Positions 19,789 to 31,636 of a stretch of 64,000 nucleotides of DNA are shown here, piece after piece (position 1 is the stretch's first letter; each line of letters begins with the position of its first letter). The notes beneath the pieces were generated by a model, which was given only the letters and a program-made list of their open reading frames with translations, was not told the DNA's origin and did not search any database. Source of the DNA: Taxillus chinensis (lineage: Eukaryota; Streptophyta; Magnoliopsida; Santalales; Loranthaceae); NCBI GenBank assembly GCA_023512835.1, contig CM042090.1, forward strand, positions 57,647,865 through 57,711,864, given 5' to 3'. The translations under genes and the position numbers were made by a program.

Positions 19789-21200
19789 TCAGAGTTGTTC
19801 GTCCTCGAACAAATCAGGATAATGAGCACGGATCTCAGTCTCACGTTCCCAGGTCTCTTCCTCCAGCCCTCGGTGTTGCCACAACACCCGAACCAACGGA
19901 ATAGTCTTACCTCGCAGCTGCTTCTCGCGCCTATCTACAATACGGATGGGGGCCTCGACAACCGACACATCCTCTCCAAGATCCAGGGTACCCCAATCTA
20001 GCACGTGTGTGGGATCTGGATGATATTTCTGCAGCTGGGATACATGGAAAACATTATGAACTCTGCTCAAACTAGGTGGTAACGCCAACCGATAAGCAAC
20101 AGGTCCAACTCTGCTCAAAATCTCGAACGGTCCAATGTACCGAGGGGACAACTTGGACCCAGTCCCAAATCTCTTATGCCCTCTCCGTGGAGAAACACGA
20201 AGGAATACGTGGTCTCCCACCAAAAACTCCAACGGTCGGCGTCGGCGATCTGCATAAGACTTCGTCCGCTCCGAGCTGTAAGAAGGCGTTGCCGAATCAG
20301 CTGAACTTTTGCCGTAGCCTCCTGGACCAATTGAGGTCCTAACATAGCTGCCTCTCCAGCTTCTGCCCAACATAATGGAGACCGGCATGGTCGGCCATAC
20401 AATGCCTCAAATGGGGCCATCCCAATCGAAGACTGGTAACTGTTATTATAGGCAAACTCCACCAGAGGAAGGTGGGAAGCCCATGATCCTCCAAAATCAA
20501 GTACACAAGCCCTCAACAAGTCTTCCAATGTTTGAATGGTCCTCTCGGACTGACCATCAGTCTCAGGGATGGAATGCGGTACTCAAATTAAGTCGGGTTC
20601 CCAATGCTTCCTGCAGACCTCCCCAAAACCGGGATGTAAACCGCGCATCCCCGTCCGAAACAATAGACAAGGGCACTCCGTGCAAGCGGACAATCTCATC
20701 AACATACAGTGATTTAACGTGCCGATAGAGTCGCGCTCTCGAATTGCCAAGAAATGGGCTGACTTAGTTAAGCGGTCCACTATGACCCAAATCATGTCCT
20801 TTCTCCCGAAGTGGTAGGAAGTCCCGTCACGAAGTCCATGGTAATATGCTCCCACTTCCACTCGGCTACGGGTAAAGGCCGCAATTGACCAGGGGTCGTT
20901 GGTGTTCGCCTTCACTTGCCGACGGGTAAGGCACCTGGAAACAAATTCTGCTATGCTCCGTTTCAGCCCCGGCCACCAGAACTGTGCGCGAACGGCATGA
21001 TACATCTTAGTTCCTCCTGGATGTACAGCCAAACGGGAATGATGAAATTCCCTCAGCACATCCTCACGCAAGGGAGGTGGTACTATCATCGCCTGCCCCG
21101 AAATTTCAGCTCATGCTCAACTCCTTCTATCCGGTCCTCTGACGGCTCTCCGGCCTCTATCTGGGCCCGGATCACCTCTCTCGATCCACGTCACCTAACT
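19789..21200 (-). pseudogene. element F integrase and chromodomain-like tail
   Basis: Minus strand. The HHCC-type zinc domain shows [20 protein letters not shown] near 21030. The catalytic core is spread over several frames: [15 protein letters not shown] near 20790, then ETDGQSERT near 20545 for the Glu region. The segment from FGGSWASHLPLVEFAYNNSY to ALYGRPCRSPLCW follows, then the GPY/F-like region [20 protein letters not shown] (about 20120). A tail ([44 protein letters not shown]) ends at 19789. That tail resembles the group II chromodomain of Tekay elements, thought to guide insertion to marked chromatin. The first catalytic Asp region is scrambled near 20850. Confidence 0.82.
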
Positions 21201-22810
21201 GTCCCTCACGGACACCCCGATACATCTCCTGGTATCACAGTGAGAGGACACAGGATAGCTCCCTCATCGCTGAAAGCAGGTTGCACCTGACCAATCGCCA
21301 ACTGCTCCATCATTTTCCATTCTCTCATGGAAACCTCAGCTTTCCCTTTTCTACTTAGCGCGTCGGCCACTAAATTTCCTTTCCCAGGTGTGTAGGAGAG
21401 CGTGAAGTCAAACATTTGCAGGTACTCGACCCACCTCCGTTGGCGCAAATTTAGGTCTCTCTGGGTGAAGATATACTGTAGGCTTTTGTGGTCAGTATAT
21501 ACCACAAATTTCTCTCCCAACAGGTAATGTCGCCAAGACTTCAGGGCAAAAATAACCGCTTGCTAACTCCAGGTCGTGTGTTGGGTAGTTTTGCTCATGG
21601 GACTTCAATTGTCGCGAGCCATATGCTATGACTTGGCGCTCTTGCATCGAAACACACCCTAGTCCAACGCGAGACGCATCACAATACACCTCGAATGGCA
21701 CTCCCTCCTGCGGTAAACTCAACACCGGTGCAGTAGTCAGGCGAGTCTTCAACTCCTCGAATGCCTGCTGGCACTTGTCCGTCCACTCGAAGTTGGCTCC
21801 CTTCCGTGTAAGAGCTGTCATAGGTGCCGCCAACCGAGAAAACCCTTCCACAAAACGCCGATAATACCCTGCCAGGACCCAAGAAACTCCGGATCTCAAA
21901 AACATTTGTGGGCCTCTTCCAAGATGCTACGGACTCAATCTTGGTTGGGTCCACTCTAACTCCTTCGGCAGATACTACATGCCCAAGAAAATGCACCTCT
22001 TGCATCCGGAAGTCACACTTGCTAAATTTAGCATACAAGTGATGATCTCGTAGTGCCTGCAGCACCACGGCCAAGTGCTCCTCATGCTCGGCTTGGGTTT
22101 TGGAGTACACAAGGATGTCGTCAATAAATACCACCACGAAGGAATCCAGGTATGGGGCAAATACCGATTCATTAGATGCATGAACACAGAGGTGCGTTTG
22201 TGAGCCCAAAAGGCATCACTAACCACTCATAGTGTCCGTATCTGCACCTGAACGCCGTCTTAGGGATGTCTTCGCTCCCGACCCTCAATTGGTGATATCC
22301 CGAACGCAGATCGATTTTTGAGAACCACCGTGCTCCACTCACTTGGTCGAATAAGTCATCAATCCGCGGCAAAGGGTACTTGTTCTTTACCGTTACTTGA
22401 TTCAACTTCCGATAATCAATGCAAAGTCGCAACGAACCATCCGCCTTCTTAGCAAACAAGACCGGTGCACCCCAAGGTGAGGTACTAGGACGGATAAAAC
22501 CTTTATCTCCCAGGTTCCTTTATCTCGCTTCTGAAGCTCCCGCAACTCGGCGGTCCCATCCGGTATGCTACTTGTGAGATGGGTCCCACCCCTGGCAACA
22601 GTTCAATCGTGAACTCGATACTTCGTGTGGAGGCAACTCCAACAACTCCCCAGGAAAGACATCCTGGAAATTCTCGACTACATCTGGCCACACCCTTTTC
22701 TCTAAGTTACCTTCCTCCTCAAAGGTTAGGGTGGCAAGCCTATGGGTAATATTGCCCCATAGCTCCCTCGTCGGTCCAGCTCTCCCAACGATCCCTATCC
22801 CATTCACCCA
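21201..22810 (-). pseudogene. element F reverse transcriptase and RNase H
   Basis: Minus strand. RT motifs: [20 protein letters not shown] (from 22459), [47 protein letters not shown] (catalytic DD near 22110) and [17 protein letters not shown]. RNase [23 protein letters not shown] and [20 protein letters not shown] (near 21500). Frame breaks occur near 22200, 21900 and 21520. Compared with D, several fall at CAG/CTG: ACCTGATTC in D is ACCGATTC in F near 22165, and CGGCAGGTCCC is CGGCGGTCCC near 22550. Confidence 0.85.
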
Positions 22811-23442
22811 CTAGGGTACGGGAAGATCCTGTGGGTGTAGTAAACGATACTCGTCGCCTATAGCGATCAATCTTAGCCTGAAAGGCCATCAACCATCCAT
22901 CCCCGGAATCAAACTAAAGGTCCTCATGGGCATTACGTACAAATCAAATGAGAGGTCAACCTCTCCTATCGTAAGCGCACACTCTCGACACATTTGGTGG
23001 ATCAACTCCACACCTCCCATTGGGGACTCGACCCTCGAGGTCTATCGGCCTCCACACAATCAAGTCCAAGGCTCTCCACCAAGGACTTAGCAATCGGGGA
23101 GCACGAAGCTCCGGTATCAAACAATGCGGCAACAACGGTGCGAGATATTAAAATAGTACCTCGAACCACCGAAGGTCCAGCTCCACCTTCCTCGGGGGGT
23201 GATGGTAGATCCTCCATTCCAGTGGTCTTGGCCGAGGTAAGCGCGAACACTCTGCCTTGGCCTGCCCCACCACTAGCCTCACTTGCCTTCCCTTTTGCTC
23301 CCTGCTGCGAGTCCACCGGGACGCCCCTCCGATCCTCCTTGTGGTTGCCTCTCCCCCTGTGGCCTAGTGTGACTGGAACCAGCCTGACCGGCCTGCCACG
23401 AATGTGCTGGCTTAGGGGCTGGGGCCCGAAATTGGGTTCCAC
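22811..23442 (-). pseudogene. element F protease
   Basis: Minus strand. The frame from 23442 reads LISRTVVAALFDTGASCSPI then AKSLVESLGLDCVEADRP. DTGA is intact. The conserved ILGMDW region lies near 22890-22910 but the frame is lost around 23000. LWGNITHRLATLTFEEEGN (about 22690-22760) links to the RT. D's protease is its closest relative in the window. Confidence 0.82.
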
Positions 23443-24593
23443 CCCTGCTCCCTTGTGCTAAGCTTCCGGCTCCCCTGCTGTTCCCCTTCTTGAAACACAC
23501 CTTGCTGATGTGTCCCACCTTCCCACAGCTATGACACGTCAAGTGCTGCTTGGGGCACTCACGTTTGACGTGCCCCTGACAGCCACAACAAGTACACCCG
23601 CTTGGGAAGTTCCCAGGCAACACTCCCCTGTCCTCCAAAGTAACGGGATCCGGGCGGAGCCATTGAAGCTTGGCCCCTATCCTTGGGAAAAGTCCCACTG
23701 CCGGGCTCAACCTTCGCCTCTTGGCTTCACCGTGCTTGTCGTGCGCGCTCTCGCCCCATCCGCTCCTGGTGAGCCTGTCTTCCCTCCTCTAATCCTCTCT
23801 CAACAATCTTGGCGGTGTCCACGACTTCGGCATAGGTCTTCGGTCGCAGCATCTCCACCCTTTGCTTAAGGGCAGGTTTTGAGACCCATGGTAAACTTAT
23901 GGGCCTTCAGGTCCTCCCTTGATATTGCTTCGGAGCAAACCGACTCAGCCCCCGGAAATCTCGCTCATACTCGCTGCTTGAGCGCGATCCCCGCTTCAAG
24001 TTCTTGAACTCCTCCCGCTTCCACCGCAATGACTCTGGAAAGAACTCCTCATGCAACAGCTGGAGGAACTCATTCCAGGCCATGGTCTCCATGTCCCGGC
24101 TTCCTGAGATGCTAAGCCACCATTCCAAGGCTTCCTCCTCCAACTGCCGGACTGCTAGTCTCACTTTGTCTTCCTCCCGAGGTCGAAGAAAGGAGAACAC
24201 ATGCTCGATCTACCGCAGCTAGTGCTCTCTGCTCCCTAGAGGTTCGGCTCCTCCCTTGAACCTTGGTGGATGTTCCTTTCGAACTGCGTCAACACATCTC
24301 CCTCTTCCCGCCTCACCGGCACTTCCCGCCTACACGGAGGTTCTGCCTCACGGGGTGGAGGGGGTGGCACTGCCTGTCGTGCCATCATCTCCTGACGCAC
24401 CTCGTTTAGGATCTCTCCCCTGAGGTCCTCACGCATGCCTTGCACGTTCTCACTTAGGGCCCGGACTTGGGCCATGATCCGCTCCAGGGGATCATCGCCC
24501 TCTACACGCTGTCCTCTTCCCTCTCTCCAAAGACGGGCGAGAAGATTCATCTTCTACAGCTGGAGTAGCTCGGGTTACTCTCCTAGGAGGCAT
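23270..24593 (-). pseudogene. element F gag
   Basis: Minus strand, starting at the ATG at 24593 (MPPRRVTRATP-like). Then come a charged helical region, polyproline, and the capsid core (HVFSFLRPREEDKVRLAVRQ, LEEEALEWWLSISGSRDME, EFFPESLRWKREEFKNLKRG). Two zinc knuckles follow near 23500-23590: CTCCGCQGHVKREC and CHSCGKVGHISKVC, both CX2CX4HX4C. Frame breaks near 24230, 23910 and 23710. The C-terminal end overlaps the start of the protease region. Confidence 0.82.
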
Positions 24594-25060
24594 AGTCTAC
24601 ATAATTTAAACCAAACTAGGATCGGCTTCTCTCAAGCTCTACACACCCTCATCCCCATGGGCCATGAGGTACTCAAGCAACATTTTACATTTAAACACAC
24701 AGGTAAATCACAAGTACACAAGAAGCAATTCATAGCAACAAGCTTCACAGAAAGTCACCGAATTTCACAAAGAACAACATTTTGTTTTTAAGCAACAAGT
24801 TTCAAGAACATAGCATGTCTAATCACAATACTCATACTGAAATTAAACTAGTGCCCTAATGCCAATGCATGTATGCACCCTCAACCCAAATACAAATGCC
24901 CTACTCCTTGGTCTAACTACCCCCGAGTACACCTCGGAAAACCAGATAGGACCACGTTGATCGGGCGTGTCCTATACTGCCTCCTAAGAGTCTCGAAGCG
25001 CCCAGGCCTCCCCACTATCCTAGGTCCACTAGACCATGAACTATCGCTACGATACCATAT
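24594..25060 (-). other. element F leader with altered primer-binding site
   Basis: The primer site reads TGGTATCGTAGC on the minus strand (25046-25057) instead of TGGTATCAGAGC; the difference is at the CAG. The remaining leader is non-coding and similar to D's leader (51876-52378). Confidence 0.75.
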
Positions 25061-26423
25061 TGTCACGCCCCAATTTCCTTCCACTTGGGAATGAGTAGTG
25101 ACTGCCCATGCCCGCACCCAAAGGGACAAGGGGTTGGTGCAAGCACCTTAAAAGGACTTCTAGCACGGGTGCTGTCCCAAACCTGCACAATCAAGCAACA
25201 TGCCAAGGGGCATGCTCCTGCTCCCAAACCATGCACACAAACACAAATTGAATAACAACATCTCATTTTATTTCATTTCAAAGACTAATTGTTTATTACA
25301 ACCCGCCGGGGAAAACCCCTGTGAAGCCATCAATAAAACCAAACCAAAATCCAAACACATAAAACCAAAGTACAACAAAGGAAATAATATAAAACTTTCG
25401 GCCTCGGGGGCCTAGCTCCTCGGCCTTCACCTACCGCTGCTAAACCCTGCAAAAGAACGTTTATAAGAGGGGTGAGCAAACCACGGCTCGGTAGGGATCC
25501 GGTCTCCCCCGCACCCGTCCCGCTCTACAACATGCATGATATGTGTATGCTTGTGCTCGTGTCGTGCCTAAGGCTAACGCAGCAAACATCACCCAGGAAA
25601 CACTCTTTACCTGAACCCGCACCGAAGGCGCAGGACACCCCGCCACCACGGCGACATGACATACCACATTCAGGCGAATGTTGCATGGACACCAATGCAA
25701 CATTTTCCACCCGAGTCGGATATGGTCAACCACCTCCTCGGGCGCCATACCTACCCTCAGGAATGGGTGTAGACTTAGCCCACCGTCGTGAGTGCTACAC
25801 CGAGACTCAAGACCACGTCCTGGCCAAATCTCAAAGGGGTCCAGCTATTATGCCTGGCCCATATCTCAGCTCAATCTCAAACAAATCAACGAACGACGAT
25901 AACATTACATCTCAACATGTAAACTCGGCAGCATCATTTACACTTTATCTCGGAAGGACCAACATGGTCGATCCAAGCCACACACATCAGCCTCATAGGC
26001 TTAAAATCAAATACAAATCAAACACAAGTACACACCAGTCACAGGGTATATCATCAAACACCCATATACAAGGTCTCACAGGCATTATATTGAATACATG
26101 GCATGCGAGCCTCATAGACATTTCAGCAAACACATAGTGTGCGGGCCTCACGGACATTTCATCAAACACATGGTGGGCATAAACAAACCCAAAAAATCCT
26201 CAGGCCAAATTAACATCGAATCAACAAAACATGCCACCTGAAGGCCAACATCCATATAGGAGATCACACCTATATGGATTTACATATATATATATATATA
26301 GGTGAATATCCTAAAACAGAGGAGAGTTAGGAGAACATGAACCCCTACCTCAGGCTTTTGTCCTAACCTCCACGCTCATACGGCTCCCAACGACGCGAAC
26401 CACCACGGCAAATCGCCCAGGAG

Positions 26424-26469
<46 letters not shown>

Positions 26470-27037
26470 GAACTGCAGAAAGGAACACAAGAACCCTAAA
26501 CTCAAACTCAAGCCCTCCTTATATAGACACTACCCACATCAAAACGACGTAGTTTTGATTAAGTAAACCCAGGATCAAAACGACGTAGTTTTGATCACAC
26601 AAGTTAGCACCTTTCCGCACCCATATAGGCCAAAATACTCAGAATTTCAACATGGTCCTTTGGAGAAAGATCATTAGAATGTCAAAACCAAGGGAACCAT
26701 GCAAAAATATAGCTGCACGCCAATTTGCACGTGAATTCCCAATTCACGTGCAACTCCAAATGGACTCCAAATGCTCTCAAACTTCACCCCTAGCCTCCTT
26801 GCATCATTTAGAAGACAATCACACTTGCACGTGAATTGGACCCATATCACGTGCACCTCATATACACGTCCGTTTGGCCTGAAACTTCTGTGGTAGATAG
26901 AGGACATCATTCTAAGCATCTTTCCTTTTGCACGTGAATTCATTTGAGCCCATTCACTAGGTCAAAATCTTGAAAAACTCTACTCAGAAGGCAAAACTGT
27001 GACTAACTGTGACTAACTCAAGGTACGGGTCCTTACA
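25061..27037 (-). mobile_element. element F 5' LTR
   Basis: 1977 bp, TG...CA. From the right end: G-boxes, G-box inverted repeat (26725-26753), paired ACGT palindromes, TATA box, a (CT)n stretch (about 26420-26464), and the block matching the other LTRs near 25466-25510. Many small differences from the 3' LTR lie at CAG/CTG, for example AACTGTGACTAACTGTG here against AACGTGACTAATCGTG at 19533. Confidence 0.94.
26519..26595 (-). promoter_or_regulatory. F 5' LTR TATA box and paired ACGT palindromes
   Basis: TATATAA (26519-26525, minus strand) with two copies of the 22-bp palindrome at 26538-26559 and 26574-26595. A G-box inverted repeat lies upstream at 26725-26753. The whole set is deleted from the 3' LTR. 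Confidence 0.7.
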
Positions 27038-28450
27038 GCTGAGGAGGGTAAGGTGGAAAAGAGGGTGTGGCCTGCTGTTGTGGACCAATTTCAGGATGTT
27101 TTTCCTGAGCAGTTGAGGAGTTTGCCACCTAAGAGGAGTGTGGAGTTCACCATTCAGTTGGTGCCGGGGACGGGTCCGATTTCCCAAGTAGCGTATCGTA
27201 TGGGGCCAGCTGAGTTGAGGGAGCTTCAGAGGCAAATCGAGGAGTTGGTGGGTCAGGGGTATATCAGGCCGAGTACCTCACCTTGGGGTGCCCCGGTGCT
27301 CTTTGCTAAGAAGGCTGATGGCACGCTTCGTCTTTGCATCGACTACGGAAGCTGAATTCAGTGACTGTGAAGAACAAGTACCCGTTGCCTCGGATAAATG
27401 ACCTGTTTGACCAGTTGAGTGGGGCCCAGGTGGTTTTCCAAAATAGATTTACGGTCGGGGTATCACCAGCTCGGGGTTAGGAGGAGGACATCCCTAAGAC
27501 GGCTTTTCGGTGCAGGTATGGGCATTATGAGTGGGTAGTGATGCCTTTCGGGCTCACTAATGCGCCAGCAGTGTTCATGCATTTGATGAACCAAGTCTTT
27601 GCCCCATACTTAGACTCATTCGTGGTGGTGTTTATCGACGATATCTTGGTGTATTCCAAGACCGAGAAGGAACATGTGGAGCCAAACCTTGAGGGACCAG
27701 CAGCTGTTTGCTAAGTTTAGCAAGTGTGAGTTTTGGCTGCAGGAGGTTCACTTTCTTGGCCATGTGGTGTCAGCTGAGGGAGTTAGGGTGGACCCAGCCA
27801 AGATTGAGGCCGTGGCATCGTGGGCGAGGCCAACCAACGTTTTTGAGATCCGTAGTTTTCTTGGCTTAGCGGGGTACTATCGTCGTTTTGTCAAGGGGTT
27901 CTCCCGTTTGGCGGCTCCTATGACGGCGTTGACTAGGAAAGGAGTGAAATTTGAGTGGACGGACAAGTGCCAGTGGGCGTTTGAGACTCTCAAAACCCGT
28001 TTGACCACTGCACCTGTGTTGAGGTTGCCTAGGGAGGATATTCCGTATGAGGTATACCGTGATGCGTCCAGGGTTGGTTTGGGGTGTGTGCTTATGCGGG
28101 AGCACAGGTGTGGTAGCTTATCGGTCGAGACAGTGAAGCCTCATGAGCGGAATTATCCTACTCATGACCTTGAGTTAGCGTCATCTTCGCCCTGAAGAGT
28201 TGGCAGCACTACCTCTTGGGGGAAAAGTTTGTGGTGTTCTCGGATCACAAGAGCCTTCAGTACATCTTTACTCGAAGGACTTGAATTTGAGGCAAAGGAG
28301 ATGGGTGGAGTATTTGCGGACCTTTGATTTTACTCTTGCCTATACCCCGGCAAGGGTAATGTTGTGGCTGATGCATTGAGCGAGAAAAGGGAAAGCTGAG
28401 GTGGCCGTGAGAGAGTGGAAGCCGATGGAGCGATTGGCGACGTTGCCGGC
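27038..28450 (+). pseudogene. element A reverse transcriptase and RNase H
   Basis: Continues A's pol after element [21 protein letters not shown], then [20 protein letters not shown]. The frame breaks at 27350, where C has ACTATAGGAAGCTG and A has ACTACGGAAGCTG. RT motifs go on in other frames: [37 protein letters not shown] (catalytic DD near 27639), [20 protein letters not shown]. RNase [17 protein letters not shown] (Cys of YCDAS replaced by Arg), [14 protein letters not shown]. About 18 bases are missing near 27680. The later breaks compared with C are mostly at CAG/CTG. Confidence 0.85.
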
Positions 28451-29944
28451 TGCGGCCTGTTGTTCGTGATGGTGGGACGGTCCTGAGTCCTTTGGTGGTA
28501 GTGCTGAGTTGTACCAGGCGCGTCCGGGAGGAACAACTGGGTGACATTGAGTGCGAGGTTCTCCGTGCCCGTATTGAGGCCGGGGAGCTATCCGGGGACT
28601 GGACAGAGGGTCCCGAGCATGAGTTGTCATTTCAGGGGCGGTTGGTAGTGGCTTCTTCCCTCAGGGATGAGGTGGTGAGGGCGTTTCACCAATCTAGAGT
28701 TCTTTGTGCATCCAGGGGGTACGAAGATGTACCATGCGCTTCGCGGACATTTTTGGTGGCTTGGGATGAAACGCGATGTAGCTGCCTTTGTTTCGCGGTG
28801 CCTCACGTGTCAGCAGGTGAAGGCTGAGCATCAGCGGCCGGCGGGCATGTTACAGCCCTTGCCCATAGCAGAGTGGAAGTGGGACCATATAGCGATGGAT
28901 TTTGTGACTGGTCTTCCACCCACCACTGGGAGGAAGGATATGATTTGGGTGATTGTGGATCGACTCACAAAGTCGGCCCATTTCCTGGCTGTTCGCGAGC
29001 GGGACTCTATTGGGACCTTGAGTCACCGTACATGAACGAGATTGTGAGACCGCATGGAGTACCATCATCGGTTGTCTCGGACCGGGATTCGAGGTTCACT
29101 TCCCGTTTTTTGGGCAGGTTTGCAGGAGGCTATGGGGACCAAGCTTCACTTGAGTACAGCCTTTCACCCTAAGACCGACGGCGGACAGAGAGGACGAATC
29201 GACTTTGGAGGACATGTTACGGGCCTGTGTGTTAGATTTCGGGGGTTCGTGGGCAACTCACCTTCCTTTGGTGGAGTTTGCCTACAACAACAGTTATCAG
29301 GCATCCATTGGGATGGCTCCTTTTGAGGCGTTGTACGGACGGCCGTGTCGCTCACCTTTGTGTTGGACCGAGGTGGGGGAGACAGCTCTCTTGGGGCCAC
29401 AGTTGGTTCAAGAGGCTACTGAGAAGGTCAAGTTGATTCGTCAGCGTTTGTTGTCGCCTCGTAGTCGGCGAAATCTTATGCGGATCAGCGGCGGCGACCT
29501 TTGGAGTTTTCTGTTGGTGATCATGTGTTCCTTCGTGTCTCTCCACGTCGTGGACATCGACGGTTTGGGCGAGGTTCCAAGCTATCTCCCAGCTTTATTG
29601 GTCCTTTTGAGATTCTGGATCGTGTAGGGCCTGTAGCCTACCGGTTAGCGTTACCACCGCGGCTGAGTCGAGTGCACAACGTGTTTCACGTGTCCCAGTT
29701 GAGGAAGTATCACCCTGACCCCACTCATGTGATTGATTGGGGGACGTTGGACATTGAGGATGACATGTCCGTCATTGAGGCCCCTATCCGTATCCTAGAT
29801 CGGCAAGAGAAGCTTTTGCGTGGTCGTGCTATTCCTTTGGTTCGCGTGCTGTGGCAGCACCGTGGCATTGAGGAGGAGACATGGGAACGTGAGTCCGTGA
29901 TGCGTGAGCAGTACCCAGACTTGTTCGAGGACGAACAATCTTAA
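28451..29944 (+). pseudogene. element A integrase and chromodomain-like tail
   Basis: HHCC zinc domain ([31 protein letters not shown], about 28706-28835), then [20 protein letters not shown] (first Asp) and [11 protein letters not shown]. The second Asp and Glu regions are in shifted frames (SDRDSRFTSR near 29079; the DGQTER region is scrambled at 29175). FGGSWATHLPLVEFAYNNSY and a GPY/F-like stretch follow. The last frame (29501-29944) holds [20 protein letters not shown] and the tail [20 protein letters not shown] ending LFEDEQS, a group II chromodomain-like end. Confidence 0.85.
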
Positions 29945-30274
29945 GCGTGGGAGGTGGCTGTTGGCCAAGGGTGTGATGTGTTTTGTGTTTTCTTGTATTA
30001 GTTGTGTACGATTTGGTGTATTTGTACTGTCTTTTAAAGACATGTGTTCTTATTTGTGATGTGTTTTGAGATGTGTATTTGTGACATGCGGACATGTGTT
30101 ATATGCATTATTGTGGTTCTGCATTATGGTGGTACTGTTATGTGCTGTTATGTTGTGTGTGGTGTATGACCCATTTGGGTGTTGTGGCTCGCCGTGTGGC
30201 AAATGGGTAGCTTGTGTTTGTTTTCCTCGTATGTCATTTCTTTTCGAGGACGAAAAGTCTTAAGGGGGAGAGGA
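29945..30274 (+). other. element A post-pol region and polypurine tract
   Basis: Non-coding, T/G-rich. It ends TCTTAAGGGGGAGAGGA (to 30274), the polypurine tract beside the 3' LTR. The 15 bases before it, TTTTCGAGGACGAAA, nearly repeat the pol end at 29925-29943. Confidence 0.85.
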
Positions 30275-30546
30275 TGTAAGGACCCGTACCTTGAGTTAGT
30301 CAGTTTTGCCTCCTGAGTAGAGTTTTTCTAGATTTTGACCTAGTAAATGGACTCCAATGAATTCACGTGCAAAAGGAAAGATGCTTAGAATGTTGTCCTC
30401 TATCTACCACAGAAGTTTCAGGCCAAATGGACATGTATGTGAGGTGCACGTGATATGGGTCCAATTCACGTGCAAGTGTGGTTGTCTTCTAAATGATGCA
30501 AGGAAGCTAGGGGTGAAGTTTGAGAGCATTTGGAGTGCATATGTAG

Positions 30547-30783
30547 TTGCACGTGAATTGGGGAATTCACGTGCAAATTGGCGTGCAGGCATATTTTTGC
30601 ATGGTTCCCTTGGTTTTGACATTCTAAGGAACTTTCTCCAAAGGACCATGTTGAAATTCCGAGTATTTTGGCCTATATGGGTGCGGAAAGGTGCTAACTT
30701 GTGTGATCAAAACTACGTCGTTTTGATCCTGGGTTTTCACTTAATCAAAACTACGTCGTTTTGATGGTGGGAGGCCTATATAA
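30547..30783 (+). promoter_or_regulatory. A 3' LTR promoter modules
   Basis: G-box inverted repeat (30547-30576), palindromes (30706-30727 and 30744-30765) and TATATAA (30777-30783), as in the 5' LTR. From this copy transcription would run out into element B. Confidence 0.65.
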
Positions 30784-31386
30784 GGATGAGGAGACTCCTT
30801 GTTCTAGGGTTAGGGGTTTTTCACCCACTGCGGCCGTCGTGGAGAGAGAGAGAGCTAGAGAGAGGGAAAGGGGGAGAACTGCTGGTTCTTTGCGGAGCAT
30901 CTTGCGTGGGGAGGACGGCATCTAACGCGGGAGCAAGGAGGATCTTCTTTAAGGTAGGGATTCTGTTTTCTTATACCTGATCCGGGGTTAGGCCCTGTGG
31001 TGAAGTACCCGTTGGATATTGTCCTTGTTATCATACTATTTATATGTAAATTCATATAGGTGTGATCTCCTATATGAATGTTGGCCTTCAATGGCGTTGT
31101 TTGGATATATGTATATATGCCTGCCAAGTGTTTGACATAATGCCTGTGAGGTGAGGGTGTTATGTGTTTGAGGTAATGCCTGTGAGGCTATGCATGTTAT
31201 GTGTTTGAGGTAATGCTGTGTGAGGCCACGCACGTCAAGTGTGTTAGATTATGTCTGTGTGGCTGGGTTTATGAGCTTGTGGATATATGCATGCTAAGTG
31301 TTCGATGTTATTCCTGTGTGACTAAGCATACTAAGTGTTTGTTGTTATGCCTGTATGGCCATGTGTCTTTGTGTGTTTGCTTGTAC

Positions 31387-31636
31387 ACCCGGTGGCTGTG
31401 GAAGCCCAGGACTGTTTTGTGGAACCCGGTGGCTGTGGAAGCCCGGGACTGTTTTGTGGAACCCGGTGGCTGTGGAAGCCCGGGACTGTTTTGTGGAACC
31501 CGGTGGCTGTGGAATCCCGGGACTGTTTTGTGGAACCCGGTGGCTGTGGAAGCCCGGGACTGTTTTGTGGAACCCGGTGGTCGTGGAAGCCCGGGACTGT
31601 TCTTGGAACCCGGTGGCGTGGAAGCCCGGGAGTGTT
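31387..31636 (+). repeat. 37-bp tandem array in A 3' LTR
   Basis: Seven units matching 15150-15403, more uniform than in the 5' LTR. Confidence 0.9.

Larger units (their letters stand above)
18187..27037 (-). mobile_element. Tekay-like gypsy element F, complete ends, TSD GCTGA
   Basis: On the minus strand it begins TGTAAGGACCCGTACC at 27037 and ends GGGGCGTGACA at 18187. It is flanked by GCTGA (18182-18186 and 27038-27042) inside element A's pol. Its 5' LTR is 25061-27037 (1977 bp) and its 3' LTR 18187-19573 (1387 bp, internally deleted). The full order gag, protease, RT, RNase H, integrase, chromodomain is recognisable, with many frame breaks. It is the innermost of the nested elements in this arm. 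Confidence 0.94.
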
